Notes: a model not told the origin generated them from the letters alone. 64,000 nucleotides of DNA from Rhizobium sp. (GCA_019739215.1 JAHHDR010000027.1:1-64000), one strand, 5' to 3'; positions 7,822 to 16,326 are shown, numbered from the stretch's first letter. Translations and numbers: made by a program.

Positions 7822-8302
7822 TGGCGAGATCAGGCACGCCGGCGACGACGGCCGGGACCGAGGTCATCATCGTCACAGACGGAAACGAGCCCTTGCCACG
7901 CGGCACGTAGAGCGCCACCGACTTGATCGGCGTGAAGCGGTCGCCGGCAAAGGCACCCGGACGGATTTCCTTGAGCCACATCGCCTCGGGCTTCTGCTCT
8001 TCATGGAAGGTGCGGATGTTGTCGATGCCGAAGCGGATCGAGGCGATGACGCTCTCGTCGACCAGCTTGAAGGCCGCGTCGAACTCCGCCTCGGTCACCT
8101 GGAGATTGGCCTCGGTCACGTCGGCCTTGTCGAGTTCGCGGCCGAAACGGGCGAGTGCGGCGTCGCCTTCGGTGCGGACGGCCTCGAGGATCGGCGCGAC
8201 CTTCTCGACGAAGCTCGAAATATCCGCCTCGGAGCGGCGCAGAAGCGCTGCCTTCCCCTCGGCATCGAGCTTGGAATATTCGTAGAACGACACTGATGTC
8301 AT
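7822..8302 (-). pseudogene. Histidinol dehydrogenase-like gene cut at the fold (right copy)
   Basis: The first 160 residues are identical to the left copy. The frame then enters the spacer on the wrong strand and stops at 7796 after a few unrelated residues (ATASAPPIL). The zinc-binding and catalytic half is missing. If the fold is an artefact, this is the native 5' part of an intact gene whose remainder lies outside the assembled sequence. It is the last gene of the SDR/ABC cluster. Confidence 0.8.
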
Positions 8303-8342
8303 GGTCTTGTCCTCGGATTGCGTTGCCCGTCCGGGCGCGTCT

Positions 8343-9143
8343 TCATTTCGATTTCAGGAAGATGTCGAGCCCGACGAGCCTGTCGAGAAGGGCGATGGCG
8401 ATGGCGGCGCAGGCGATGAACACAACCGAGATGGCGGCGAGATCCGGCGTGATGATAGAGCGGATGGAATTGTAGATCTGCACCGGCAGCGTCACACTGC
8501 GGGCATCGACCAGCAGCAGGCTCACCAGGAATTCGTTGAGAGCCAAGATGAACATCAGCAGCGAACCGGTGATGACGCCGGGGAGCACCGCCGGCAGCGT
8601 GATGTAGAGGAAGCATTGCAGCGGCGGCGCGCCGCAATTGGCGGCAGCAAGCTCGAGATCGGGCGAAATATTGCTGGCGCTCGCCATGACCGCCCAGATC
8701 ATGAACGGCAGGTTGATGACGCAGCAGGCGATGCCGACCGGCCAGAGGCTGCCGAGCACGCCCATCTTGCCGAAGACCAGCATCATGCCGATTCCCGAGC
8801 CGATCAGCGGGATGGTGAAGGGCAGCAGCAGGTAGATCTGGATCGTGTTGGCAAAGCGGATCCGGTACTTGGCCAGCGCGATGCCGGCCAGCGTGCCGAC
8901 GGGGATCGCCACCAGCGTGCAGATCGCCGCCACGATCAGCGACCGGACGAAAGCCTGTCGCAGGTCGCTCGCCCCGGCGATGGCGCCGTACCATTTGAGC
9001 GAAAAGCCATCCGGCGGGAAGGTGATGATATTGCCAGACGTGAAGGACGCCCCGAGCACAACAACAGTAGGCGCCGACAGCATCAGCAATGCTGCCATGA
9101 CGAAGGCCCAGATCGTCACGGACTTGCCGAGGCTACCGGTCAT
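8343..9143 (-). CDS. ABC transporter permease, PotC-like (right copy)
   Basis: Identical to the gene at 6395-7195: 266 residues, six helices, EAA loop for ATPase contact. It is the second inner-membrane subunit of the PotABCD-type importer. It overlaps the PotB-like permease by four bases (9140-9143) and precedes the truncated HisD-like gene by 40 bases. Confidence 0.9.
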   Translation of the reverse strand: MTGSLGKSVTIWAFVMAALLMLSAPTVVVLGASFTSGNIITFPPDGFSLKWYGAIAGASDLRQAFVRSLIVAAICTLVAIPVGTLAGIALAKYRIRFANTIQIYLLLPFTIPLIGSGIGMMLVFGKMGVLGSLWPVGIACCVINLPFMIWAVMASASNISPDLELAAANCGAPPLQCFLYITLPAVLPGVITGSLLMFILALNEFLVSLLLVDARSVTLPVQIYNSIRSIITPDLAAISVVFIACAAIAIALLDRLVGLDIFLKSK

Positions 9144-10084
9144 TTTCGGTCTCCGGTCATCGCGAGCGTGCCGGCACCGAACAAAAGGAAGACCACGCCG
9201 ACCAGCATCGACCCGACCGCCACCAGCAGCAGCGACAGCGTGGCGCCGAGGCCTTGGTCGGAGGTGCGGAAGAACTGATCGTAGATGGCGTTGGCGATGA
9301 AATCCTGCGTCCCTCCGCCGAGAATGGCGGGGATGGCGAAATCGGTGAGCGACAGCGTGACCACCACGAGGCCGGCGCCGACGAGGCCGGGTCGCGCCAG
9401 CGGCAGCACGATATGGCGGAAGGTGCGCACCCAGTTGGCGCCCAGCGAGTTCGCGGCGGATTCGAGCTCCGCGGGAATTGCCGTGAGCGCAGGCGCCAGC
9501 ATCAGCACGGCGAAAGGCAACATGTACTGCACCAGTCCGAAGAGGACGGCGGGATAATTGTAGAGCAGGCGGATCGGCGCCACGCCGACAAGGCCCAGCG
9601 CCTCGTTGACCATCCCCTGGTTGCCGAGAATGATCAGCCAGCCATAGGCCCGCACGACCTGGCCGATGAAGAACGGCAGGAACAGCGCCACAAGCAGAAA
9701 CTTGCGCAGCGCCGACGAGGGTGTCCGCACCATCAGATAGGCATAGGGCAAGGCGAAGATCAGCGTGACGACCGTGACGATCAGCGCGCCCATCAGGCTG
9801 CGACCGGCCACGGTCATGAAGAATTTTTCGGTGAGCGCCCGCTGGTAGTTCGCCAGCGTGTAAGTCTCCGACATCAGGAAGGTGGACGTGTCCAGCGTCC
9901 TGAGGCTCGCATCTCCGATCTGGAAAAGGCCGAGGACCAGAAGCCCGACAAGCACGATCGCCGGCATCAGCATCAGCGCCGGCAGGGCGCGCCTGAAGCG
10001 TCGTGGCCAGAGAAAGGCCGCACCGCGCTCCGCCGCGTCCATGACGCGCCAGGTCAGCGGATATGCGACACGGGAAGAGCGCAT
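9140..10084 (-). CDS. ABC transporter permease, PotB-like (right copy)
   Basis: Identical to the gene at 5454-6398: the 314-residue first permease subunit of the POPT-type importer, with the EAA loop in the second half of the protein. It stands between the GC hairpin at 10114-10135 and the overlapping PotC-like gene. Confidence 0.9.
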   Translation of the reverse strand: MRSSRVAYPLTWRVMDAAERGAAFLWPRRFRRALPALMLMPAIVLVGLLVLGLFQIGDASLRTLDTSTFLMSETYTLANYQRALTEKFFMTVAGRSLMGALIVTVVTLIFALPYAYLMVRTPSSALRKFLLVALFLPFFIGQVVRAYGWLIILGNQGMVNEALGLVGVAPIRLLYNYPAVLFGLVQYMLPFAVLMLAPALTAIPAELESAANSLGANWVRTFRHIVLPLARPGLVGAGLVVVTLSLTDFAIPAILGGGTQDFIANAIYDQFFRTSDQGLGATLSLLLVAVGSMLVGVVFLLFGAGTLAMTGDRK

Positions 10085-10113
10085 GGTTCCGATCCAGTTT
10101 CCGGTTTGGTGGA

Positions 10114-10135
10114 GCCCGCCGCCGGAGCGGCGGGC
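10114..10135 (-). promoter_or_regulatory. Intercistronic GC hairpin (right copy)
   Basis: Mirror of 5403-5424, a 9-base-pair stem with a 4-base loop between the binding-protein and permease genes. It has no T-run, so it probably stabilises or attenuates rather than fully terminates. Confidence 0.6.
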
Positions 10136-10145
10136 CGTCAGGGAC

Positions 10146-11261
10146 TCAGCCCTGCATGATTTCCTTGAACTTCGCGAACCAGGCGCTCTCGTTCTCGACC
10201 TGGATCTTGGAGGAGACCCGGATCAGGTGCTTGAAGTCCTCTTCCTTGGTCGGATAGGACGGATCACCCACGAGATCGGCCGGCGGAGTCAGGCCCGGGA
10301 TGACGCCCGGCAGGCCGAGGCCGTCGAGCCAGACCTGCTGGGCTTCCTTGGTCAGGGCATGGTTGATGTACTGCTTGGCCCAGTAGAGTTCGTTTTTCGG
10401 CAGGCCCTTGGGGATCCAGAGACCATCGGTATCGAACTTGGCGCCCTCTTCCGGAACCACCCAGGCGATGTCGATGCCGTTCTTCCGGGCTTCGCGGGCA
10501 TTGGTCGAGATCGTGCAGGCCGCGTCGATCTCGCCCTTCTGGAACCAGGTGGTGAAATCGGGATCTTCGCCGAGCAGCGGCTGCTGTTCCTTGATCTTGG
10601 CGACGAAATCCCAGGCCGGCTGCATGTTGCCCGGAATATCCTCGAGCTTGCCGCCACCGGCGACCTGCGCCGGGAAGTGGAAGCCGATGCCGTCATTGTA
10701 GAGCGCGATGCGGCCCTTGAGCCTGGGATCGAGCAGGTCCTTCCAGGACTTCGGCGGTCCGTCCGGGAAAGCCGAGGGGCGGTAGGCCAGCACATAGACA
10801 TAGCCGTAGGTGTTGACGATCGGATAGCCGTCGAGGCCGACCGGCTTGGCGAGATCGGTGGTGTTCTTGAGGTTGGGCAGGTCGGACAGGTCTTCCGTCA
10901 CGCCGCGCAAGGCCGACTTGGTGGCGTTGGTGGTCGTGTCCCAGTTGATGTGGATCGGCGGCACGCGGTTCTGCGCCACCGCGGCCCAGACCTTGGGCTG
11001 GATCTCGTTGTCTTCGGTGAGATCGTGGCGGACGGCGATGCCGGTCATCTTGGTGAAGCTGTCGGACACGCCGGCCTTCAGCGCGTCGACCCAGCTGCCG
11101 CCCCAGGCCCGGATGATGATTTCCGCCGGCTTTTCCGGCTCCTGGGCGAAGGCGCGGCTGACGCCGAGCGTCGACAGGCCGGCGCTGGCGCCCACGGCCG
11201 CAAACGAGCCAAGCAGCGTTCGGCGGCGGATCTGCATAGTTCCCAATTTCTCATGCGACAT
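10146..11261 (-). CDS. ABC transporter substrate-binding protein, PotD-like, Tat signal (right copy)
   Basis: Identical to the gene at 4277-5392: a 371-residue periplasmic binding protein with a twin-arginine signal peptide (RRRTLLGS, cleavage after AFA). It would capture an unknown small cationic or organic ligand for the adjacent permeases. Confidence 0.9.
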   Translation of the reverse strand: MSHEKLGTMQIRRRTLLGSFAAVGASAGLSTLGVSRAFAQEPEKPAEIIIRAWGGSWVDALKAGVSDSFTKMTGIAVRHDLTEDNEIQPKVWAAVAQNRVPPIHINWDTTTNATKSALRGVTEDLSDLPNLKNTTDLAKPVGLDGYPIVNTYGYVYVLAYRPSAFPDGPPKSWKDLLDPRLKGRIALYNDGIGFHFPAQVAGGGKLEDIPGNMQPAWDFVAKIKEQQPLLGEDPDFTTWFQKGEIDAACTISTNAREARKNGIDIAWVVPEEGAKFDTDGLWIPKGLPKNELYWAKQYINHALTKEAQQVWLDGLGLPGVIPGLTPPADLVGDPSYPTKEEDFKHLIRVSSKIQVENESAWFAKFKEIMQG

Positions 11262-11292
11262 GTGGCGTTCTCCTCTGTTGAAACCTTCTGGT

Positions 11293-12422
11293 TTACTTGT
11301 TGAAGACATGCATATCCCGGCCATTCCAACCCAGGCAGACAGCGTCGCCGGGGCTGAATTGCAGGTGATTGACCGGATCGTGGTCGAAGACGCGCATCAG
11401 CGCGTTGCCGAGGCCGGGGGACTCTGATCTCGTAGACGATGCGCTCGCCCTCGAAGATCGCATCGGTGACGGTGCCATCCATGACGGTTTTCCAGACCGC
11501 TCAATGTGTCGGCCGAGGCGGCGATCCGGATCTGTTCGGCGCGGATCGCGCCCGAGCAGGGCCGGCCGGCTGCGAGCGCATCGCCGACGGCAACGCCCGA
11601 CAGCGTCCGGCCATGGGCTTCGACCTGCACGGAAGGCCCCGACACGGAAACGACCTTGCCCTCGATGAAATTGGTGACGCCAATGAAATTGGCAACGAAG
11701 GCATTGGCCGGGCTGCGGTAGGCGCCGACCGGTGCTGCCTTCTGCTGGATCACGCCACCATCCATGACGATGACCTCGTCGGAGACGACAAGCGCCTCGC
11801 GCTGGTCGTGGGTGACGTTGATCGTGGTGACGCCGAGCTCCTTCTGGATGCGGCGGAACTCGAGCTGCATTTCCTCGCGCAGCTTGCGGTCGAGCGCTGC
11901 GAGCGGCTCATCGAGCAACAGCAGGTCGGGCTCAAAGACCAGCGCGCGGGCAATCGCAACGCGCTGCTGCTGCCCGCCGGACAACTCGTTGATGCGGCGC
12001 GAACCGTACCCGCCAAGGCGCACGAGTTCGAGATAGCGCTCAACCTTCGCCGGTATCGTTCGCGCATCATGGCGGCGCATCTTGAGCGGAAATGCGACGT
12101 TCTCAGCGGCTGTCATGTGCGGAAAGAGTGCAAGCTTCTGGAACACCATGCCGATGGCGCGCAGATGCGGCGGCACGGCACTCACAGGCTGGCCGCTGAT
12201 ATAGATTTCGCCCGACGTCGGCGCATCGAAGCCGGCTATCATCCTGAGCAGCGTGGTCTTGCCCGAGCCGGACGGGCCGAGGATCGTCAGGAATTTGCCT
12301 TTTGGCAGATCGAACGAGGCGCTGCGCACCGCATGAACATCGCCGAAACGCATCCCGACATCCTTGACCGACACGGCGATCAAGTCGGCTGGAACGCGAT
12401 TTTCGGCCAGGGCGGATACCAT
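11293..12422 (-). pseudogene. PotA-type ABC transporter ATPase with two frameshifts (right copy)
   Basis: Identical to 3116-4245, including the extra base in the A-run (near 11490) and in the C-run (near 11426). The Walker A, LSGGQQQR and Walker B motifs are intact, and only the C-terminal TOBE-like region is out of frame. Identical indels in both arms show that the arms share one origin, either a recent duplication or one consensus used twice. Confidence 0.85.
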
Positions 12423-12477
12423 GATAAGCCTTCTATCCCCTGCAAGATTTCGCATCCGCCCGAGAGCTGACGCCATG

Positions 12478-12489
12478 TTGTCTATACAT
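12478..12489 (-). promoter_or_regulatory. Putative HutC-type GntR operator (right copy, ABC operon)
   Basis: Mirror of 3049-3060. The GTnTAnAC core overlaps the -10 element of the TTGACG-N17-TATAGA promoter (12481-12509, minus strand) that would drive the ABC-HisD operon. Confidence 0.5.
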
Positions 12490-12590
12490 ATCCATACAAG
12501 TCACGTCAACGCCATCTGCGTGTTTTTTGCGCTTGCTCACGGCCTGCTCAATTCTTGTGCACTTGCGAAAAAACAGGTCAAACTTTGACG

Positions 12591-13358
12591 TCAGATCGAC
12601 GCGAGATATCCACCGTCGACCGGAATGCAATGGCCGGTGACATAGGCGGCGGCATCGCTGCAAAGGAAGACCGTCACCCCCCCAATATCGCCATCACCGC
12701 CGAAGCGGCCCTGCGGAATTTTTGCAAGCATGCGCGACTGCCAGTCCTGATCATCATAGAACGCCTCGGTCATCGCCGTCCGGAAATAGCCGGGCGCGAT
12801 GGCGTTGACGCGGATGCCCTGCGGCGCCCATTCGGTGGCCAGCGCGCGGGTCATCCCCAGCAGGCCGGTCTTCGATGCGCCATAGGGCACGGCCGTCGGA
12901 ATGCCGACGAAGGATGTCAGCGAGCAGAGGTTGACCATCGCCCCGCCGCCCGTCCCCGCCATGATCCGCCCGGCAGCTCGGGCGCAGAAGAAGGCGCCCT
13001 TGAGATTGGTGTCGACGATCGAATCCCACAGCGCCTCGTCAACATCCATCGATGGCCGCACATTCTCGAAGCCGGCATTGTTGATCAGGATATCCAGGCC
13101 GCCCAGCGCCGCCGCGGCGGCTTCGACAGCCCGTGACGAACCCTCGACGTCGCGGACGTCCTGCGCCAGCGCGACGCAACGAGCACCCGAGTCTTCGATG
13201 CTTGCCTGTGTCTCGGCCAGGCCGTCGAGGCTGCGGGCAGTAATCGCGATGTCGGCTCCCGCATCCGCCAATGCCACGGCTATCTGCTGGCCAATACCGC
13301 GGCTCCCTCCGGTGACGAGAGCCTTGCGACCCGAAAGATCGAACAGCGCCTTGGTCAT
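12591..13358 (-). CDS. SDR-family NAD(P)-dependent oxidoreductase (right copy)
   Basis: Identical to 2180-2947: a 255-residue short-chain dehydrogenase with GGSRGIG and the Ser146-Tyr159-Lys163 triad. It leads the cluster of SDR, ABC importer and HisD-like enzyme. The two dehydrogenases may oxidise the imported compound in successive steps, which is inferred from position only. Confidence 0.88.
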   Translation of the reverse strand: MTKALFDLSGRKALVTGGSRGIGQQIAVALADAGADIAITARSLDGLAETQASIEDSGARCVALAQDVRDVEGSSRAVEAAAAALGGLDILINNAGFENVRPSMDVDEALWDSIVDTNLKGAFFCARAAGRIMAGTGGGAMVNLCSLTSFVGIPTAVPYGASKTGLLGMTRALATEWAPQGIRVNAIAPGYFRTAMTEAFYDDQDWQSRMLAKIPQGRFGGDGDIGGVTVFLCSDAAAYVTGHCIPVDGGYLASI

Positions 13359-13413
13359 TAAAAAGTCCCCTTGCTCACGTCGGCATGCGCAAGAACACCA
13401 CGCATCGCCCATG

Positions 13414-13425
13414 ATGTCTATACAT
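13414..13425 (-). promoter_or_regulatory. Putative HutC-type GntR operator (right copy, SDR gene)
   Basis: Mirror of 2113-2124, with core GTnTAnAC, 56 bases upstream of the SDR start on the minus strand. Confidence 0.5.
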
Positions 13426-13460
13426 GTATGATCACGTTGGGCTTGAACATGCTCCACCAT

Positions 13461-13485
13461 GGAACCCGTTGCCGGCCGGGGCATT
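13461..13485 (+). promoter_or_regulatory. Near-consensus EcfG stress promoter GGAAC-N16-CATT
   Basis: GGAAC at 13461-13465 is followed after 16 bases by CATT, one base from the EcfG -10 core CGTT. It lies 28 bases before the ATG of the small charged protein at 13513. The mirror copy is at 2053-2077 on the minus strand. It would place that protein in the general stress response. Confidence 0.4.
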
Positions 13486-13512
13486 TCGAATCGACAGCAA
13501 CGGAGAAGTCCC

Positions 13513-13710
13513 ATGACCACCAAGCAGACAGGAACCAACGCAGGCGATGCCGCTGCCAAGGCACTTCACGAGGCCACGCGGCAGGAGGAACGGGATGTCG
13601 AGCGCGCCAAAGGGTCGGATCTCAAAAAGGGCAAGGACCGGATCGAGGAGCGCTCGCGCAGCTCGGACGGGCGAAGCGCCGGCGAAAAACAGGATCTGCC
13701 CGCCCGCTGA
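13513..13710 (+). CDS. Small, highly charged hydrophilic protein (right copy)
   Basis: Identical to the 65-residue protein at 1828-2025. It is disordered-looking, without hydrophobic segments, and preceded by a GGAGAA ribosome site and a near-consensus EcfG promoter. The function is unknown. It is transcribed towards the host-attachment-like gene, with an inverted repeat at 13741-13769 between them. Confidence 0.6.
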   Translation: MTTKQTGTNAGDAAAKALHEATRQEERDVERAKGSDLKKGKDRIEERSRSSDGRSAGEKQDLPAR

Positions 13711-13810
13711 CACCGGTCCACGCGCCGGCGCCACCGATTTGACCTCAATCAATGCGAAACATTGAGGTCGTGCGCACATGTGTGCGGAAAACCGGAGGAT
13801 GGACACTGTC

Positions 13811-14253
13811 ATGAGCAAGAAAGTCAGCGTGCCGAATGGCGGACTCGTCGTCGTGGCCGATTACAGCAAGGCGCTTCTCATCAGGAACAATGGTTCGCCG
13901 GGAACGCCCGCGCTGGAAGTGCGGTTGGTGCTGGAAGCGCCGGACAATCCTCCGACGCACGAGCAAGGCACAGATCGTCCGGGCGGGCCTTCTCCGGCAG
14001 CCATCGCAGCGCCGTCGAGCAGACTGACTGGCATGCAATGGCGGGTGAGCGGTTCATGGCGGAAACGGCAGCGGCGATCGACAGGGCCTGTGTCGAGGGC
14101 TACCAGGCGATCGTTCTGGTCGCGCCGCCGAAGGCGCTGGCGCATCTCAGAAGCGCGATATCGGCCAGCGTGCGCGCGGCCGTGATCGGCGAACTCGACA
14201 AGGATCTGACTGGCATGCCGGTTGACGATATCGCCCGACACCTTGCCGTCTGA
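13811..14253 (+). pseudogene. Host attachment (Host_attach/AtsE-like) family gene with frameshift (right copy)
   Basis: Identical to 1285-1727. Two frames each encode half of a PF10116-like protein of about 147 residues, and the break is at the GGG run near 13980. Adding one G would join the halves as RPGRAFSGSH. A GGAGG site lies 12 bases before the ATG. In a finished genome this would probably be an intact gene. Confidence 0.7.
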
Positions 14254-14319
14254 CCTGACCAACAACGAGCGCGCCACGAATTGATACGTGGCGTCGCCGG
14301 TGTCCGGGCGTCGGCGCGA

Positions 14320-14487
14320 TTACTGCGTCTGCGTGTTGGTGTCCGCTGCCGGCTCGGTGGTGTCGGCAGGCGTCGTGGTGGCCGCCGGCGTCGTTGCCGG
14401 AGTGCCCCCACCCCACATGTAATAGGCGAGAATTGCCAGAATTATGACGATGGCGGCGATGACGATGTTGCGTGTGCTGCTGTTCAT
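14320..14487 (-). CDS. Small single-pass membrane protein (right copy)
   Basis: Identical to 1051-1218: 55 residues, one N-terminal helix and a Thr/Pro/Ala-rich tail. Its promoter is mirrored at 14548-14577. It is divergent from the alpha/beta hydrolase gene at 14671. Confidence 0.6.
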   Translation of the reverse strand: MNSSTRNIVIAAIVIILAILAYYMWGGGTPATTPAATTTPADTTEPAADTNTQTQ

Positions 14488-14670
14488 GGTCTGCTCCCAT
14501 GATCGGTGCTGCGACCGCTGCACAATGCCCTCGCGGCCGGCAACTGCATGATACCACTATGCCCAGCGGGGTGTCAAAGCGGCGATGCAGGCCACTGTGC
14601 GCCAGCACGAACTCTTTGAACCGAGCAAAATACGCTATGACATCACCGGTCAACCCCCGGAAAGGCGACG

Positions 14671-15303
14671 GTGATGTTCCTGCTTGAAGGCTCCGAAACG
14701 GCCGAATTCACAATCCTTCTCGCGCATGGCGCCGGCGGCGCGATGGATTCGAGCGCGATGAATGCCGCAAGTTTCGCGCTCGCGGCAAGGGGCTTCCAAG
14801 TGGCCCGATTTGAATTCGGCTACATGGCCGCGCGGCGGACGTCGGAGAGCCGCAAGCCGCCGCCCAAGGCCGAAATGCTGATGGGTGAGTACCGTGCGGC
14901 GATCGCAGCACTGACACCGGCCGGTCGACTGGTCATCGGGGGTAAATCCATGGGCGGCAGGGTCGCGAGCATGATTGCCGACAAGGAGCATGCTTCGGGC
15001 CGTATCGCGGGGCTGCTGTGTCTGGGCTATCCCTTCCACCCACCCGGCAAGCCGGAACGACTGCGCACCGCTCACCTCGAGGCGATGCGGACGCCGGCAC
15101 TGATCTGCCAGGGCTCTCGGGATATCTTTGGCAGTCAGGAGGAAGTCGCCGCCTACACGCTCTCACCTTCGATCGCCATTCGCTGGTTCGCCGATGGCGA
15201 TCACGATCTCAAGCCGCGCAAGGCCGTGACCGGCCTTACGCATGCCGATCATATGCGCTCGATGGCCGACGCGGTGGCGGCGTGGAGCGCGCGGCTGACC
15301 TGA
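14671..15303 (+). CDS. Alpha/beta hydrolase of the KANSL3/Tex30-like family (right copy)
   Basis: Identical to 235-867: 210 residues, LLAHGAGG oxyanion loop, GKSMGG nucleophile elbow and GDHDL catalytic His segment. It converges on the PNPOx-family gene with seven bases between the stops. The substrate is unknown. Confidence 0.85.
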   Translation: MMFLLEGSETAEFTILLAHGAGGAMDSSAMNAASFALAARGFQVARFEFGYMAARRTSESRKPPPKAEMLMGEYRAAIAALTPAGRLVIGGKSMGGRVASMIADKEHASGRIAGLLCLGYPFHPPGKPERLRTAHLEAMRTPALICQGSRDIFGSQEEVAAYTLSPSIAIRWFADGDHDLKPRKAVTGLTHADHMRSMADAVAAWSARLT

Positions 15304-15310
15304 TTCAACC

Positions 15311-15793
15311 TCAGAGTGAGACTTCGGCCACCTTGTCCTGGTAGTCCTTCTTAGGATCGATGCCCATCAGCAGCTTGAGGCCAGCCACGAGGCTCCATTC
15401 ATCTTCCCAGATTTCGGCGCGCTCGGTGTCGAAGCGAAGCAAAGCGAGTTTCGGATCGTCCTTGCCATGCTCGAACCACGCGGCAATGAAGCGGTTCCAC
15501 AGCCGGTCGGTCACCTCGCGGTCATTGTCGATCGAAAGCATGCCATGGACGGTGGCGAACAGGCTGTGACCCTTCGAGGCGAACGTGAAGGTCGAACGCT
15601 GCCGGACCTGGATGTTCCGGACGATCGCCGTGTCCTTCGAGGTGAAGAACCAGATCGGTCCGGACCGCCCCTCGACCTGCGCCGTCATCGGACGGGCATG
15701 GCCGTCGTCGACACCGGTCAGGCCGAGCATGACGGTCATGTCGTCCGCAAGCGCGAGCCAGAATTTTTCTTCGAGCTTTTCAGGGCTGGTCAT
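15311..15793 (-). CDS. Pyridoxamine 5'-phosphate oxidase-family general stress protein
   Basis: A complete 160-residue cytoplasmic protein of the split beta-barrel flavin-binding fold, like general stress protein 26 (COG3871). The barrel core shows GHARPMTAQVEG, IWFFTSKDT and FASKGHSLFATVHG. It has no extra domains. Relatives bind FMN, FAD or F420, and the reaction here is unknown. A consensus EcfG promoter (GGAAC-N16-CGTT, 15824-15848) ends about 30 bases before the start, so it should belong to the general stress regulon. The left end of the window holds a truncated second copy, and only bases up to 15537 lie in the inverted repeat. Confidence 0.88.
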   Translation of the reverse strand: MTSPEKLEEKFWLALADDMTVMLGLTGVDDGHARPMTAQVEGRSGPIWFFTSKDTAIVRNIQVRQRSTFTFASKGHSLFATVHGMLSIDNDREVTDRLWNRFIAAWFEHGKDDPKLALLRFDTERAEIWEDEWSLVAGLKLLMGIDPKKDYQDKVAEVSL

Positions 15794-15823
15794 GGTCCGG
15801 TCTCCTTTGGCATTCGACCGGAA

Positions 15824-15848
15824 AACGGACCACGTGGAATTCGGTTCC
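15824..15848 (-). promoter_or_regulatory. Consensus EcfG general stress promoter GGAAC-N16-CGTT
   Basis: On the minus strand GGAAC (15844-15848) and CGTT (15824-15827) are exactly 16 bases apart. This matches the alphaproteobacterial EcfG consensus fully, about 30 bases before the ATG of the PNPOx-family gene at 15793. Confidence 0.75.
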
Positions 15849-15857
15849 CCCGCGGGG

Positions 15858-15887
15858 GAAGGCGCCGCCGGTCACCGGCGGCGCCTT
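15858..15887 (-). terminator. GC-rich hairpin after osmC
   Basis: AAGGCGCCGCCG pairs with CGGCGGCGCCTT across a 5-base loop just downstream of the osmC stop. The T-run expected of a strong intrinsic terminator is absent, so efficiency is uncertain. Confidence 0.5.
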
Positions 15888-15891
15888 ATCG

Positions 15892-16326
15892 TCAGCCGAG
15901 GCGCGCGTTCAGCGAGACCTCGATGGCACCCAGCGCGCGGGACACCGGGCAGCCGGCCTTGGCCTTGTCCGCCAGTTCCTTGAACTTGGCCTCATCGATG
16001 CCCGGCACCGTGCCGACCAGTTCGATTGTGCTGCTCTTGATCGTGGCGCCGCCGTCGCTCGTGTCGAGATCGACGGTCGCGGTGGCATCGAGCTTGGTTG
16101 CCGGTGTGCCGTTCTCGGCGAGGAAATGCGAGAGTTGCATGGCGAAGCAGCCGGCATGGGCTGCGGCGATCAGTTCCTCCGGATTGGTGCCGGACTGGCC
16201 GGACTCGTCCTGGAAGCGGCCCTTGAACGAATAGGGCAGGCTCGAAAGCGCGCCGCTTTGCGAGGTCAGGTTGCCGGTGCCGTCGGCAAGGGCGCCCTGC
16301 CAGATGGCGGTTGCACGTCTCTTCAT
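15892..16326 (-). CDS. osmC: OsmC-family peroxiredoxin
   Basis: A 144-residue OsmC/Ohr-fold thiol peroxidase that reduces organic hydroperoxides in the cytoplasm as a dimer. Both redox cysteines are present: Cys60 in AHAGCFAM and Cys126 in AGCPVSRAL. The N-terminus RRATAIWQG and the SGTNPEELIAAA segment fit the OsmC rather than the Ohr branch. An AGGAGGAAG site precedes the start. It is transcribed alone, with a hairpin behind it, next to the stress gene at 15311. Confidence 0.92.
   Translation of the reverse strand: MKRRATAIWQGALADGTGNLTSQSGALSSLPYSFKGRFQDESGQSGTNPEELIAAAHAGCFAMQLSHFLAENGTPATKLDATATVDLDTSDGGATIKSSTIELVGTVPGIDEAKFKELADKAKAGCPVSRALGAIEVSLNARLG

Larger units (their letters stand above)
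7822..15537. repeat. Right arm of 7.7 kb inverted duplication
   Basis: This is the exact reverse complement of 1-7716. It is the arm joined to the rest of the window: the PNPOx-family gene that is cut at base 1 in the left arm continues to its natural start at 15793 here. This arm is therefore more likely to represent the true chromosome, with the fold at the end of a read or contig. Confidence 0.97.

Noticed and set aside
7700-7840. Hairpin telomere or protelomerase site of a linear replicon at the palindrome centre
   Set aside because: The centre is ordinary HisD-like coding sequence with a 105-base spacer. A telomere resolution site would be a gap-free AT-rich palindrome outside genes.
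7236-7910. Open frame of 224 codons read as an intact HisD-like protein
   Set aside because: The last 29 or so codons are antisense sequence from the mirrored arm. The true protein is cut at 7821.
1-15537. Composite transposon or IS-flanked inverted repeat
   Set aside because: No transposase, terminal repeats or target duplications are visible, and the arms contain ordinary chromosomal genes.
15858-15887. Strong rho-independent terminator after osmC
   Set aside because: The stem is perfect but there is no T-run on the minus strand, so only a hairpin of uncertain strength is claimed.
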